The notes under the pieces are model-generated. The model did not search any database, was not told the origin of the DNA, and worked only from the letters and a program-made list of their open reading frames with translations. The translations under genes were made by a program, and so were the position numbers. Shown one piece after another: positions 25,839 through 35,094 of a stretch of DNA of 43,196 bases; position 1 is the stretch's first letter, and the number at the start of each line of letters is the position of its first letter. Source of the stretch: Clostridiales bacterium (GTDB lineage Bacteria; Bacillota; Clostridia; Lachnospirales; Lachnospiraceae); NCBI GenBank assembly GCA_012520655.1, contig JAAYNW010000074.1:1-43196 (forward strand). The letters are read 5' to 3'.

Positions 25839-27207
25839 CTTCCAGCAACATCTCCCATTCGTCGCGGGGAACCGCGGTGATGCTGTTTACTTCATAGTAA
25901 GTAGCGTATGCGACATTTATCCAGTAACCGCTGTCTTCGCTGAGTTCAGAATTATATGCGTCGCTGTACTCCGTCTCAAATGCCGGGCGGAGTAGCGGCA
26001 CTGTAATATCCATATTGCCTGCCGCTTTCTGTTCTTCTATATAGGCAATGCGTTCCTTGCTCTCGCGGTATATTCTCATTAGATTCGCCCCACTGTCCAT
26101 ATATGTGAAAATAAACGAAAGGCTAAAAATAGCGGTAATGCTGATTTTCATTGCTTTCAAATACAAATCCTTGTCGGACACATCCACAATTCCCTGAATG
26201 CAACTAATCATAAGAAAAATTCCCGCTCCGAAATAAGCTCTTGCCATAGGCTCCGGTGTCAGCACAAGCGCATAACAGGTTGCAATAAAAACAAAGAAAA
26301 ATACAAGCATGTTTTTACTTCGTTCCCACTGAGTCTGCTGTAATCTGACGAGCACAAACACCACTATGCATATTGCCAGCAAGATAAAGAAATGGTTTCT
26401 GATTGCCAGATTGCATTTCAGCCATCGGGATACGATTGCCAGAAGTCCTGTATGCTCCTCTTCCATATACTGCTGCCTGTTAGCATTTCCCGGTGCCAAT
26501 ATCATAAAAAGAAAACCAATTATATTTCCGGCTACGCCGCTCAGCATCCAGAGGCGTACTTTTTTATTCTTCCATGCGTATAAACCAATCCATATCAGCG
26601 TCAATAGGATACAACCGCCCGAAGTGTTCTCATTACACCAGCCGGCAGTAATTCCCATCAAAAACAATCCGATTGCCGGTGCGGTCTGCGACGCGCCCCT
26701 GTAATTCTTCTTCAGGCAATAACGGAAAGCCGAAATATAGCCAAGGATAATCGTACTTCCCCACAAATAATTGCAGGCCCCCGTTTCCCATAGTACCGTC
26801 TGAGCAAAAGACACCGAAAAGGTCCATACAAACAGATTGATAAGCAAATAGACGAAAACATCATATTTTTTCTTATTCTCAATATTGTAATACATAAAAA
26901 GAGTAAGAGCCACAAACGCCATGCTGTTAAATATGTTAAAAATCCATTTATCCCCCGACAAAAAGCAGCGGAGAATCATATGGTTGACACTTCTGCCTGT
27001 CCATGTAGCATACTGGTACATCTCCTGTCTGATTAAATCAAGAAAGGAATTAGCCTCCGCTACAATTTTTCCATAGGATAAATCATCGGTCATAGCCGGC
27101 GTGAACGTATTGTATATGAAAATCATAAGAAAAGAAATAATAAGCAGCGCATAAAAAATTATGCGCCTGAAATTCTCATTTTTTATATCAAAAGCATCAC
27201 GGTTCAT
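25828..27207 (-). CDS. DUF6056-like polytopic membrane protein
   Basis: The protein of about 459 residues has 10-11 membrane segments. The first outer loop has PAMTDDLSYGKI, followed by ATWTGRSVNHMI, a T-D-D-x-x-Y and W-x-G-R pattern recalled as typical of the DUF6056 group. The acidic loop-1 motif again fits a GT-C-type transferase. The ATG at 27207 is used; an ATG at 27219 sits directly against the AAAGGA box and is less likely. The gene overlaps the end of the upstream flavoprotein gene by 11 bases, so it belongs to the 30418-25828 transcript. Confidence 0.78.
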   Translation of the reverse strand: MNRDAFDIKNENFRRIIFYALLIISFLMIFIYNTFTPAMTDDLSYGKIVAEANSFLDLIRQEMYQYATWTGRSVNHMILRCFLSGDKWIFNIFNSMAFVALTLFMYYNIENKKKYDVFVYLLINLFVWTFSVSFAQTVLWETGACNYLWGSTIILGYISAFRYCLKKNYRGASQTAPAIGLFLMGITAGWCNENTSGGCILLTLIWIGLYAWKNKKVRLWMLSGVAGNIIGFLFMILAPGNANRQQYMEEEHTGLLAIVSRWLKCNLAIRNHFFILLAICIVVFVLVRLQQTQWERSKNMLVFFFVFIATCYALVLTPEPMARAYFGAGIFLMISCIQGIVDVSDKDLYLKAMKISITAIFSLSFIFTYMDSGANLMRIYRESKERIAYIEEQKAAGNMDITVPLLRPAFETEYSDAYNSELSEDSGYWINVAYATYYEVNSITAVPRDEWEMLLEATQ

Positions 27208-28432
27208 ATGAATTGTCATTCCTTTCTAAAAGCCTGTCGGCCAGCCTCATGGCGAGCTCCACCACTGCGTCCGAGTTGTAATGCTCATGCTCCCCCCATC
27301 TGCCAAGCCCGTACACACGCTGCCTCTTGGCATGACCGAGCAGCCGTTTCATAATCGCAGGCTTGTCCGTAGTGTTCAGGGGATAAGCATATTCATTCAT
27401 GTACAGGAAATGCCCGTTAGGAGCTTCTATTCTGTCCTTGTTCGTTTCCGTCCAGTAACCTGCGGCACCGGGACAGAAATTATGGCGCACCAATATCCTG
27501 TGATAGGAAATTTCTCTTTGCGGATAATAAATCCAATGCGCCCGGGTATCCAGATTCTCCGGAACATATTCTATCTGTACGGAACTATATTTCAGCCTCT
27601 TTATACCTTCTCTTATTTCTTCGGGTATACCCTCTATATGTGCGAATTCCATCCACGGTATTGTTGTTATGATATTCTCTGCAGAATAAAGGCTGCCATC
27701 CGCACAAGTCACTGTCCTCTTGGTCAGATCTAACTTCTTCACTGTCCGGCAGAATAATATGTTTTCTCGTATCGCTTCCTGCATTCTAAGCCAAAGCTCT
27801 CCGTACCCATACTTTTTAGGATAATAAAACCGGGCATGTCCAGGCTGTTCTCCATAAGCCTTCTTTCTCTCACAGCTCAGCTTCGTCTCTTCGTAAGAAA
27901 CATTGGGTAGCTTCGCCAGCCAATAGGTTCCCAAGGCATTCAGATTACTTCCGAACATTTTTTCATTATACGGAAGCATATAATCCTCCGCAATTTTCTT
28001 CCCGAACTTCCAATAGATCCAGTCCACAAACTCCTCCGGCTTCTCTTCGCCCTTATTGCAGCCCGCTTCTGCGATAGAATCCAGATACTCTTTTTGCTTC
28101 TCCGGCTTCATCTCCCATATGTTCGCCTCAAAAGGATGGTGAATATAGCCTCCGTCAAAAGAAATTCTTGAATCCCGCTCATATTCATCCCACTCTTCTT
28201 CGGGCATAAAACCGAATAAAAATTCAACTACCTCAGGTCTGCGCACATCGAGAAAATGTCCCCCGCCGATATCTAAAGGAGCGCCGCCCGCATCCCGGCT
28301 GCGGCAGAGGCCGCCGGCCTCTTCTTCCTTCTCCAGCACGAGAAATGATTCCTCACCCTTTTGTTTTAAGCGGTTTGCCAAAGCCAAACCTGCAGGTCCC
28401 GCACCCAGTATCAAATATTTTACTTTTTTCAT
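27197..28432 (-). CDS. NAD(P)/FAD-dependent oxidoreductase, UDP-galactopyranose mutase-like fold
   Basis: The 411-residue flavoprotein starts MKKVKYLILGAGPAGLALANRL (Rossmann GxGxxG), then FLVLEKEEEAGGLCRS and DIGGGHFLD, typical of the Glf/HemY-like superfamily. It has a central block YWKFGKKIAEDYMLPYNEKMFG and a C-terminal FAD-contact segment YGLGRWGEHEHYNSD. It is not a confident UDP-galactopyranose mutase, because the hallmark Arg-rich substrate blocks were not recognised. It overlaps the GtrA gene by four bases (ATGA), a coupled operon arrangement. Its substrate is unknown. Confidence 0.83.
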   Translation of the reverse strand: MKKVKYLILGAGPAGLALANRLKQKGEESFLVLEKEEEAGGLCRSRDAGGAPLDIGGGHFLDVRRPEVVEFLFGFMPEEEWDEYERDSRISFDGGYIHHPFEANIWEMKPEKQKEYLDSIAEAGCNKGEEKPEEFVDWIYWKFGKKIAEDYMLPYNEKMFGSNLNALGTYWLAKLPNVSYEETKLSCERKKAYGEQPGHARFYYPKKYGYGELWLRMQEAIRENILFCRTVKKLDLTKRTVTCADGSLYSAENIITTIPWMEFAHIEGIPEEIREGIKRLKYSSVQIEYVPENLDTRAHWIYYPQREISYHRILVRHNFCPGAAGYWTETNKDRIEAPNGHFLYMNEYAYPLNTTDKPAIMKRLLGHAKRQRVYGLGRWGEHEHYNSDAVVELAMRLADRLLERNDNSYEP

Positions 28433-28857
28433 CGTTCTTCCATTCCATTATCTTTATTTCTGAAGACAAAAAACTTCTGTCCTATAAAATTCAAAACAAT
28501 GAATATTCCCATTCCCATTACAATCGCCACATTCTCTACGATTGTCCGGGAATACCCGCCCAGCACGCTTCTCACCAGAGGTCTGGCAATACCGTAAGCG
28601 ATAAAGTAGCATACCGCAATATTAATCGCAAACCTTACAGCATACGTTCTGCTTGTCTCTTCCACCTTAAAGGTGAGCTTTTTATTCGCAAAATAGGAAA
28701 AAATACTGCCTATAATATAGGAAGTCGCACTCGCTACCCAGTAATTTAAATGCATGACATTATAAAAGACCATAACAAGGACGAATCCAAGCAAAGTATT
28801 GAATACCCCTATTATGCCAAAATGAAGTACTTCACCAAATAACTTCTTAATATCCAT
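28429..28857 (-). CDS. GtrA-family membrane protein
   Basis: The 142-residue protein has four transmembrane helices. The family pattern is clear: FGIIGVFNTLLGFVLV at the first helix, then SYIIGSIFSYFANKKLTF at the loop after helix 2, and FIGQKFFVFRN at the C-terminus. GtrA-like proteins are thought to move undecaprenyl-phosphate sugars across the membrane for GT-C transferases. The ATG at 28857 has AAGGAG five bases upstream. It lies between the double GT26 gene and the flavoprotein gene, and is stop-start coupled to the latter. Confidence 0.93.
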   Translation of the reverse strand: MDIKKLFGEVLHFGIIGVFNTLLGFVLVMVFYNVMHLNYWVASATSYIIGSIFSYFANKKLTFKVEETSRTYAVRFAINIAVCYFIAYGIARPLVRSVLGGYSRTIVENVAIVMGMGIFIVLNFIGQKFFVFRNKDNGMEER

Positions 28858-28909
28858 AATACTCCTTACCATTCCGTAAAAGCACAGCCTATATACGGAA
28901 TCTTATCTA

Positions 28910-30418
28910 TCAGTGTCCCGTAAGAATCAACCAAATAAACTGTATATTGGAACGGACATATCTCTTTAATAAGCGTCTCGGGTCTTGAATGAGACGATAC
29001 AGCCACTCCAGATAGAATTCCTGCACCCATTTGGGCGCGCGTTTAGCCGTTCCGGCATGAAAATCAAATGCCGCACCGACCCCCAGCATAACCGCATTTA
29101 TTTCTCCTTTATGCTCATACATCCATCTTTCCTGTTTGGGAGCTCCAAGCCCCACCCATAGGAAATCAGGTTCAGTCTTACTTATTTCTTCAATGATTCT
29201 CGCATCCTCTTCCGCCGTCATCTTCCTGAAAGGGGGTGAATATGTTCCCACAATTTTTAACCGAGGATAACGTTTCCTAAGGTTCGCTTCGAGAGATTGT
29301 AACGTCTCTTCCGTGCTTCCGTAAAAATAATGGCGGTATCCTTTTTCCTCCGATAGTTTTAATATCTCAGGCATTAAATCGGGGCCTGCCACACGTTGCG
29401 CATCTTTGAAGCCACGCAGCCTGCATATAAGCGATAACGGTTTCCCGTCAGGAATGGCAATTGCCGCATCGTTCTGAATCTTGCGGTATGTCTCATCGTT
29501 ATACGCCAAAACCGTCGTATGCACATTGGATACGCATACGTACTCTCCCCGCAGCCGCTCCAGGTTCTTCGTCAGATAACCTATGACAGACCGCATATTG
29601 GTTACTGCAATGTCCACCCCGAGTATATTGCATGTCTCCGGCTGGTCCATACAAATTTTATTCCCGCTGCCGTATTTTCTGTATTTTAGAAAAATAGGAA
29701 AAATTTCTACGTCTTCCAGCAAGTACCGTCTGTATAATCGTTTCGGTTCTTTTATAAGCCGATAGAACCATTCAAGCCCTATATAGCTAACCCACTTCGG
29801 AGCGCGTTTTACTACACCTGCTTCAAAATCAATGGTCGCACCTATGTGTAATGTAAGCGGCACTTTTAACTGCTCTCTATAGCGGTAATAGAACTTCTCC
29901 TGCTTCGGTGTCCCCAGTCCAATACAAAGTATATCCGGCTTTGCCGCGTTAATTTTCCTTATAATATAAGAGATTTCTTCTACATCGTTTTCAAATGCAT
30001 AGCTGGGAGAATAAACCCCCGCAATCTTCAGATTCTTATATTTTTTCATGAGATTAATGGCCGCTTTCTTGGCCACTCCCTCGGCCGCTCCCAGCAAAAA
30101 GACAGAAAAGCCTTCTTTTGCAGCCATGTCGCACACTTCCGGAAAGTAATCGGAACCCGATATCTTCTCTTTAATCGGAGTACCCATCCATCTGGACATC
30201 CAAATAAGAGGCTTACCGTCCGTCAGCACCAAATCAGCTTTTTCATATATATCGCGAAAAAGTCCATCATGTTCTATTTTCACTATATGATCCACATTCG
30301 GTGTGACAACATAACTGTTTCTGCCTTCCAAAATAAGCCGTTTGGCTTCCCGCACCGCTTCTTCCATCGTTAAATTGTCGACATGTGTATTCAAAAATTT
30401 TATTCTCTTCTCACTCAT
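28910..30418 (-). CDS. Tandem two-domain WecG/TagA/CpsF (GT26) glycosyltransferase
   Basis: The 502-residue polypeptide contains two complete GT26 domains, where the family is normally a single domain of about 240-250 residues. Domain 1 (about 6-246) has TPNVDHIV, LTDGKPLIW (Asp67), CIGLGTPKQE and VKRAPKWVSYIGLEWFYRL. Domain 2 (about 262-502) repeats these as VSNVHTTVLA, IPDGKPLSL (Asp324), WVGLGAPKQE and AKRAPKWVQEFYLEWLYRL. Both keep the Asp equivalent to the TagA catalytic residue and the basic C-terminal appendage. GT26 enzymes add ManNAc or related sugars to lipid-linked GlcNAc. Two active domains could add two successive sugars. The frame is uninterrupted, with AGAGG nine bases before the ATG. 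Confidence 0.92.
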   Translation of the reverse strand: MSEKRIKFLNTHVDNLTMEEAVREAKRLILEGRNSYVVTPNVDHIVKIEHDGLFRDIYEKADLVLTDGKPLIWMSRWMGTPIKEKISGSDYFPEVCDMAAKEGFSVFLLGAAEGVAKKAAINLMKKYKNLKIAGVYSPSYAFENDVEEISYIIRKINAAKPDILCIGLGTPKQEKFYYRYREQLKVPLTLHIGATIDFEAGVVKRAPKWVSYIGLEWFYRLIKEPKRLYRRYLLEDVEIFPIFLKYRKYGSGNKICMDQPETCNILGVDIAVTNMRSVIGYLTKNLERLRGEYVCVSNVHTTVLAYNDETYRKIQNDAAIAIPDGKPLSLICRLRGFKDAQRVAGPDLMPEILKLSEEKGYRHYFYGSTEETLQSLEANLRKRYPRLKIVGTYSPPFRKMTAEEDARIIEEISKTEPDFLWVGLGAPKQERWMYEHKGEINAVMLGVGAAFDFHAGTAKRAPKWVQEFYLEWLYRLIQDPRRLLKRYVRSNIQFIWLILTGH

Positions 30419-30724
30419 AGAAGGAAACCTCTTTAAAAGTCATAATATAATACTTTACCATTATTATATCTTTTTTTCAAATATTATTAGAATAATAAAA
30501 AATAATAATAGATTTTGCATTGTTTAATCGGTCCCTATACTATTTGATTTTTTCTTATCTTTTTCTCCTTTTTTCATTGTTTTTCGCCTGTTCCCGGTTG
30601 ACATAATGATTTTGGTATAATATAGTATATTTAACATAATAGGCCATTATCAGTACCTAACATCAATATTTTGCAAATATCATTTTACAAACATTATTTT
30701 ACAAAAGACGCAGGGAGATAGAAA
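30419..30724. other. 306-base intergenic region between divergent genes
   Basis: The region is AT-rich with no credible coding frame. It carries the promoter of the plus-strand hydrolase (30598-30626). A TATAAT on the minus strand near 30465 may belong to the GT26 gene, but lacks a good -35. The GCAGGGAGATAG sequence before 30725 is the hydrolase ribosome binding site. Confidence 0.5.
30598..30626 (+). promoter_or_regulatory. Sigma-A-type promoter for the wall hydrolase gene
   Basis: A consensus TTGACA (30598-30603) is followed after 17 bases by TATAGT (30621-30626). An overlapping extended -10, TGGTATAAT, ends at 30621. The leader is about 90 bases. Confidence 0.75.
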
Positions 30725-33700
30725 ATGAAATTCAAGCGAAAAAAACTCAAAAATTCTGTTCTTATTATGACACTGATTGCCTTACTGGGAAATTCACTGC
30801 CTGTTTATGCCGCAGAGGCTGCTGCGTCGGGAACGCCTCCTCTCATCACATCTTTTGTGGAAATTCCCTCCGATGTCTCGAACCTTTCTTTCGATGACAG
30901 ACCGGATCTATCAGCCATAACTGCCGGTCTGCCGCAGAATTTATCTGTTTATCTGGATGCCTCGGAAGCCTCCACGGATATTCCTGTCACATGGGCATGT
31001 ACTTCCGATTATGATAACACTGATTATGAAACCTATGACTTTATTCCTTCTTGGGACAATACTTTATACCCATTATCTCCTTCACTGGACGCCTCAAAGG
31101 ATGTTCCGCATATTTCGGTTAGTGTAAATGCAGAAAAATCTTCTGTCTATCTGTCAGACCCGGAAAATGCCAAAAATGAACTGGATACGATTGTACAGAG
31201 CAAGGCGGTTCTCGCTCTCGTCTACCTTTGTGATTCTTACGATATCAAGCAAAATCCGTACAGCCGTTCCGCTTCCGCCGTTACCGTCTACAGCGGACAA
31301 TCTGTACAGATTACCGGTGTAAGCGAAGACAGCCGGAAAAATATCTGGTATAAGGTGTCTCTTGACGTTCAAGGCACTTCATACAGCGGGTATGTAGAGC
31401 GCGAGTTTCTCGCTTATTCCGACGAGGATTTACTTGCCTGGGAATCCCAATATGTCACTACGAAAAAACTGCTTAAAGCAAGGGCTTTCAGCTTACAAAG
31501 CTTTTCTGCTTCTACAGTTTCCGAAGAAATAAGCAAATTCCCCGAGTCCTATCAATCCGCGCTTTCCACGCTGAAAGCGGTGCATCCGAACTGGATATTC
31601 GTAAAAATGGACACCGGTCTGGATTGGAGCAGTGCAATAGCGAACGAAAATATAAAAGACCGAAGCTTGATTTCCTCCTCAGCCAATGTTGCCTGGAAGA
31701 CTGCAAGCTATGACAAGAACTGGGCTTACCCTACCGACGGGATTCTCGCATATTACATGGACCCAAGAAACTTCTTGACCGACAAGTATATCTTCCAATT
31801 TGAATTATTGAGTTATAATGCTACTTACCACACAGAGACTGCCGTACAAAGTATGCTCGACGGTACTTTTATGTCAGGAATAATCCCGGAGGACAGCCGT
31901 ACTTACTCTCAGGCTTTTACCAATATCGGTCAAACCTTAAATGTCAGCCCGTTTCATCTCGCTTCCAGAGTTCGTCAGGAACAGGGAGCCGGTAATTCGG
32001 CCCTGATATCGGGTAACTATCCCGGTTATGAAGGGTTATATAATTATTTCAATATCGGCGCCACGGGAAAAGGCGATCAGCAAGTGATTGAAAGCGGACT
32101 TGCAAAAGCCAGAGAATATGGATGGACAAGCCGTTATCTTTCCTTATACGGCGGTTCCGACATTATATCCAAAAACTATATTCGAAAAGGGCAGGATACG
32201 CTGTATCTGCAGAAATTTAATGTTAATTCCAAAAGTACCTATGGTCTTTTCAATCATCAATACATGCAGAATATCGCAGCGCCTTCCTCAGAGGCAGTAA
32301 GTGTCAAAAATGCTTATGCTTCTGCAGGTTCCGTAGATAAGCCCTTTGTATTCAAAATACCGGTATATGACAATATGCCCGGCACTGCCTGCAAGCAGCC
32401 ATCCACTTTAAAGGAAGTGACCTTAGACAAGACATCTCTTAGCTTGGCGGTAGATGCTACTTCTACTTTGACTGCTTTTGCGGACGGCAGTAAGGTCTCT
32501 GCTTCCGGCGTTACTTTCGCCAGTGCGGATTCCTCCATTGCCACTGTTGATGCTAACGGGACTGTTACTGCTATATACCCCGGTACGACGACGATTACCG
32601 CTACCGTATCCGGCGGTTCCACAGCTTCCTGCACTATAACCGTGTTGAAAGTAGATCCGGCATATACTATACCAGCCTTAAGCGGTATAACTTATAGTCC
32701 GAGCCAAACTTTAAGCAATATCCCTCTTCCGTCCGGTTGGACTTGGGATTCTCCGGCCACGATACCTACCGTTACGAACTCCGGGTACCCCGCTACTTTC
32801 ACTCCCTCCGATGCGGGAAAATATAATACGATAAATAAAATACTTACTTTAACAGTTTCCAAGGGCACTCCTGCATATACGGTACCTACCGGTCTACAGA
32901 CCGTAGTCGGCAACACATTGGCCTCTATCACACTTCCGGCAGGGTTTACATGGGAAGTTCCTTCAACAGTTCTAAGCAAGGAAGGCTCTGCCGCCTATAA
33001 GGCCTCATATAACCCGGATACGGCAAATTACAACACAGTAACGGGGATCGACATTACGATTACCATTAATGCGAAGGCTTCCACTCCTTGCGCTACCCAT
33101 ATCTTCGGCGAATGGGAGCATATTACGGCAGCTACCTGCACTACGGCCGGTTCGGACTCTCGTTCCTGCCATGTGTGCGGTTATAAAGAGACAAGAACGG
33201 TTGCTGCTCTGGGACATGTTTATACCTCTACCGTAACGAAACAGGCGACGGAAGCAGAGACGGGCATCCGCACCTATACGTGCAGCATATGCGGTGACAA
33301 ATACACGGAAGTCATCGATAAGCTCCCGGTCAGCCATAAGCATAGCTACACTTCCGCAATTACAAAAGAGGCTTCTTGTACGGAGAAGGGTATGAAAACC
33401 TACACTTGTTCCTGCGGCAGTACATATACGGAGGATATTCCCGCGTTGGGCCACAGCTACACCTCCAAGGTAACGAAGGAAGCTACGGAAAAGGAAACCG
33501 GCATCCGTACCTATACGTGTGTCAGATGCAGCGATTCCTATACGGAAATTATTGCTAAGCTGCCTTCCAACCATACCCACAGCTATACATCGGCAGTAAC
33601 TAAAGAAGCTACCTGCACGGAAAAGGGCGTAAAGACTTATACCTGTTCCTGCGGCAGTACATATACGGAAGATATCTCCGCACTGGGCCACAACATGACA

Positions 33701-34867
33701 AACGGAAAATGTACGCGCTGCGGTTATACCGAATCGCAGAGCAGTTCGGGAAGTACCTCTTCCTCCGGTAATACTATCTCTGCGGCTTCATCCGGAACAG
33801 CTTCGTCGGGAACAGCCTCAAACGGAAGTAGTACGGATACTTCTTTAGCAAGCGGCACACCCGCTGCTAATGCATCAAATCCGCAAGCCGACGGTCCCTC
33901 GGGCACAACGACATCCTCTAAAGGCAGCAGCTCTTCCAAAAGAAACAACTCCTCCGATAAAGGAAAAGCCGTAAGCGGCCATGCAACTATCGATATGAAG
34001 GAAAATACTGTGTTATACGAGGAAGCCTTGACTTCTATCCGGGGAAAAGATGTAGATGTAGTATTGAGTATGGGTAACAGTATCAGCTGGACCATTAACG
34101 GCAGCAATATCGTAGCTGATGAAGCAAACGGCATCGACATGGGCATAACGGTCAATGCCGGAAATATACCTTCCGGTCTGCTAGCTGCTGCCAAGGGCGA
34201 TAACGAAAACAATACAATTATTGAACTGTCTCTGGCTCATGACGGAACCTTTGATTTCGCTCCGGTACTTACCATTAATACCGCAAAGGATAATGCCGGA
34301 CGAATGGCTAACCTTTTCTATTACAATCCGGATACCAATGAGTTAGAGTTTATAGATGCAGTAGAGGTCTCGGAAACAGGAGATATTTCCTTTACCTTCT
34401 CTCACGCTTCCGATTACGCCGTAATTATCAGTGATACCTCCATGGCAGAGCTGACAGTTATCAAAGAAGCCGCCGCCGATGGCGAACTTTCCGGCGATGC
34501 GGAAGCAGAAGATGTCTCGGCTACCGATACGCTTGATAATGGGGCCTCAACGGGAAATAACATTTTAAACCCGAGAATCATCGCTATTATTGTTATAATC
34601 ATTCTTGTATGCGTTGCGGTAGGCGTTACTGTATTCTTCCTGTTTAGAAAGAAGGACGATGAGGATGATGAGGACTTCGAGGAAGAATCAACCGCCGAAG
34701 ATGAGGATGATGACGATAAAGATTTTGTCGATGATTACTATGAGCCGGAGGTTAATACGAAGAAAACCGGCAAAGTAATATCGATGAAGAAGCTAAAAGC
34801 AGAAGAAAAAAATGCTACAGCTAAGCAAACGGATCCGGAAGATGACGAATTCGATGGATTTGAATAG
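30725..34867 (+). CDS. Secreted multidomain N-acetylglucosaminidase with C-terminal membrane anchor
   Basis: The 1380-residue protein has a signal peptide (about 1-29, ending PVYAA). An SH3-like region (about 160-235) follows. The glucosaminidase domain (about 270-540) contains RVRQEQGAGN, with Glu419 as the likely catalytic acid, and YPGYEGLYNYFNIGA, as in LytD/Auto-like peptidoglycan hydrolases. Next come a bacterial Ig-like (Big_2) domain (about 560-640), two related beta modules (about 643-785), alternating His/Cys repeats (about 795-1005), a Ser/Thr-rich linker, a further beta domain, a transmembrane helix (about 1285-1307) and a very acidic cytoplasmic tail. A transmembrane anchor instead of an LPXTG signal is notable. 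It has its own promoter and terminator, and probably remodels the wall that carries the glycan. Confidence 0.88.
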   Translation: MKFKRKKLKNSVLIMTLIALLGNSLPVYAAEAAASGTPPLITSFVEIPSDVSNLSFDDRPDLSAITAGLPQNLSVYLDASEASTDIPVTWACTSDYDNTDYETYDFIPSWDNTLYPLSPSLDASKDVPHISVSVNAEKSSVYLSDPENAKNELDTIVQSKAVLALVYLCDSYDIKQNPYSRSASAVTVYSGQSVQITGVSEDSRKNIWYKVSLDVQGTSYSGYVEREFLAYSDEDLLAWESQYVTTKKLLKARAFSLQSFSASTVSEEISKFPESYQSALSTLKAVHPNWIFVKMDTGLDWSSAIANENIKDRSLISSSANVAWKTASYDKNWAYPTDGILAYYMDPRNFLTDKYIFQFELLSYNATYHTETAVQSMLDGTFMSGIIPEDSRTYSQAFTNIGQTLNVSPFHLASRVRQEQGAGNSALISGNYPGYEGLYNYFNIGATGKGDQQVIESGLAKAREYGWTSRYLSLYGGSDIISKNYIRKGQDTLYLQKFNVNSKSTYGLFNHQYMQNIAAPSSEAVSVKNAYASAGSVDKPFVFKIPVYDNMPGTACKQPSTLKEVTLDKTSLSLAVDATSTLTAFADGSKVSASGVTFASADSSIATVDANGTVTAIYPGTTTITATVSGGSTASCTITVLKVDPAYTIPALSGITYSPSQTLSNIPLPSGWTWDSPATIPTVTNSGYPATFTPSDAGKYNTINKILTLTVSKGTPAYTVPTGLQTVVGNTLASITLPAGFTWEVPSTVLSKEGSAAYKASYNPDTANYNTVTGIDITITINAKASTPCATHIFGEWEHITAATCTTAGSDSRSCHVCGYKETRTVAALGHVYTSTVTKQATEAETGIRTYTCSICGDKYTEVIDKLPVSHKHSYTSAITKEASCTEKGMKTYTCSCGSTYTEDIPALGHSYTSKVTKEATEKETGIRTYTCVRCSDSYTEIIAKLPSNHTHSYTSAVTKEATCTEKGVKTYTCSCGSTYTEDISALGHNMTNGKCTRCGYTESQSSSGSTSSSGNTISAASSGTASSGTASNGSSTDTSLASGTPAANASNPQADGPSGTTTSSKGSSSSKRNNSSDKGKAVSGHATIDMKENTVLYEEALTSIRGKDVDVVLSMGNSISWTINGSNIVADEANGIDMGITVNAGNIPSGLLAAAKGDNENNTIIELSLAHDGTFDFAPVLTINTAKDNAGRMANLFYYNPDTNELEFIDAVEVSETGDISFTFSHASDYAVIISDTSMAELTVIKEAAADGELSGDAEAEDVSATDTLDNGASTGNNILNPRIIAIIVIIILVCVAVGVTVFFLFRKKDDEDDEDFEEESTAEDEDDDDKDFVDDYYEPEVNTKKTGKVISMKKLKAEEKNATAKQTDPEDDEFDGFE
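33215..33688 (+). repeat. Two copies of a 237-base coding repeat (79 residues) in the hydrolase
   Basis: Residues 831-909 and 910-988 are near-copies. Each is a 42-residue unit (H-x-YTSxVTK...TGIRTYTC-x-x-C) and a 37-residue unit (HSYTSAxTKEA-x-CTEKG-x-KTYTCSCG). A partial copy with CTRCGY follows from residue 989. CxxC and CxC pairs with conserved His suggest small zinc-ribbon-like modules. DNA identity between copies is high in the second unit. Confidence 0.8.
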
Positions 34868-34883
34868 AGAATAATAAACAGCA

Positions 34884-34926
34884 CCCCCTTGCGACAGCTT
34901 TTGCAAATGAAACTGCCGCAAGGGGG
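34884..34926 (+). terminator. Intrinsic terminator of the wall hydrolase gene
   Basis: CCCCCTTGCG (34884-34893) pairs with CGCAAGGGGG (34917-34926). After one mismatch the stem continues with CAG/CTG. CTTATATTTTATTT follows as the U-rich tail. It lies 17 bases past the stop. Confidence 0.88.
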
Positions 34927-34972
34927 CTTATATTTTATTTGGAAAATCAGATAAATAATATGATTATTCCCG

Positions 34973-35000
34973 TTGCATTTGTCCCCAAAAGTGCTATAAT
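34973..35000 (+). promoter_or_regulatory. Promoter of the tRNA-Ala gene
   Basis: TTGCAT (34973-34978) and a consensus TATAAT (34995-35000) are 16 bases apart and end 13 bases before the tRNA. Confidence 0.7.
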
Positions 35001-35013
35001 TATTCTCAAATAT

Positions 35014-35086
35014 GGGGATATAGCTCAGTTGGGAGAGCGGTACGTTCGCAACGTACAGGTCACGAGTTCGAGTCTCGCTATCTCCA
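35014..35086 (+). tRNA. tRNA-Ala (anticodon CGC)
   Basis: The 73-base cloverleaf has acceptor GGGGATA/TATCTCC with the alanine identity pair G3-U70. The D arm is GCTC/GAGC, and the anticodon stem GTACG/CGTAC encloses loop TTCGCAA, giving anticodon CGC. The T loop is TTCGAGT. The first T-stem pair is an A-C mismatch. The discriminator is A and CCA is not encoded. It ends eight bases from the convergent ManC-ManA gene. Confidence 0.93.
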
Positions 35087-35094
35087 TTTTATAT

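Noticed and set aside
30598-30621. Promoter pairing TTGACA with TATAAT at 30616
   Set aside because: Spacing is only 12 bases; TATAGT at 30621-30626 gives the proper 17.
33005-33691. Minus-strand open frame of 228 codons with internal repeats
   Set aside because: The repeats are inherited from the His/Cys coding repeats of the hydrolase on the other strand.
33215-33720. Possible CRISPR-like array
   Set aside because: The repeat unit is 237 bases, in frame and protein-coding, with no spacers.
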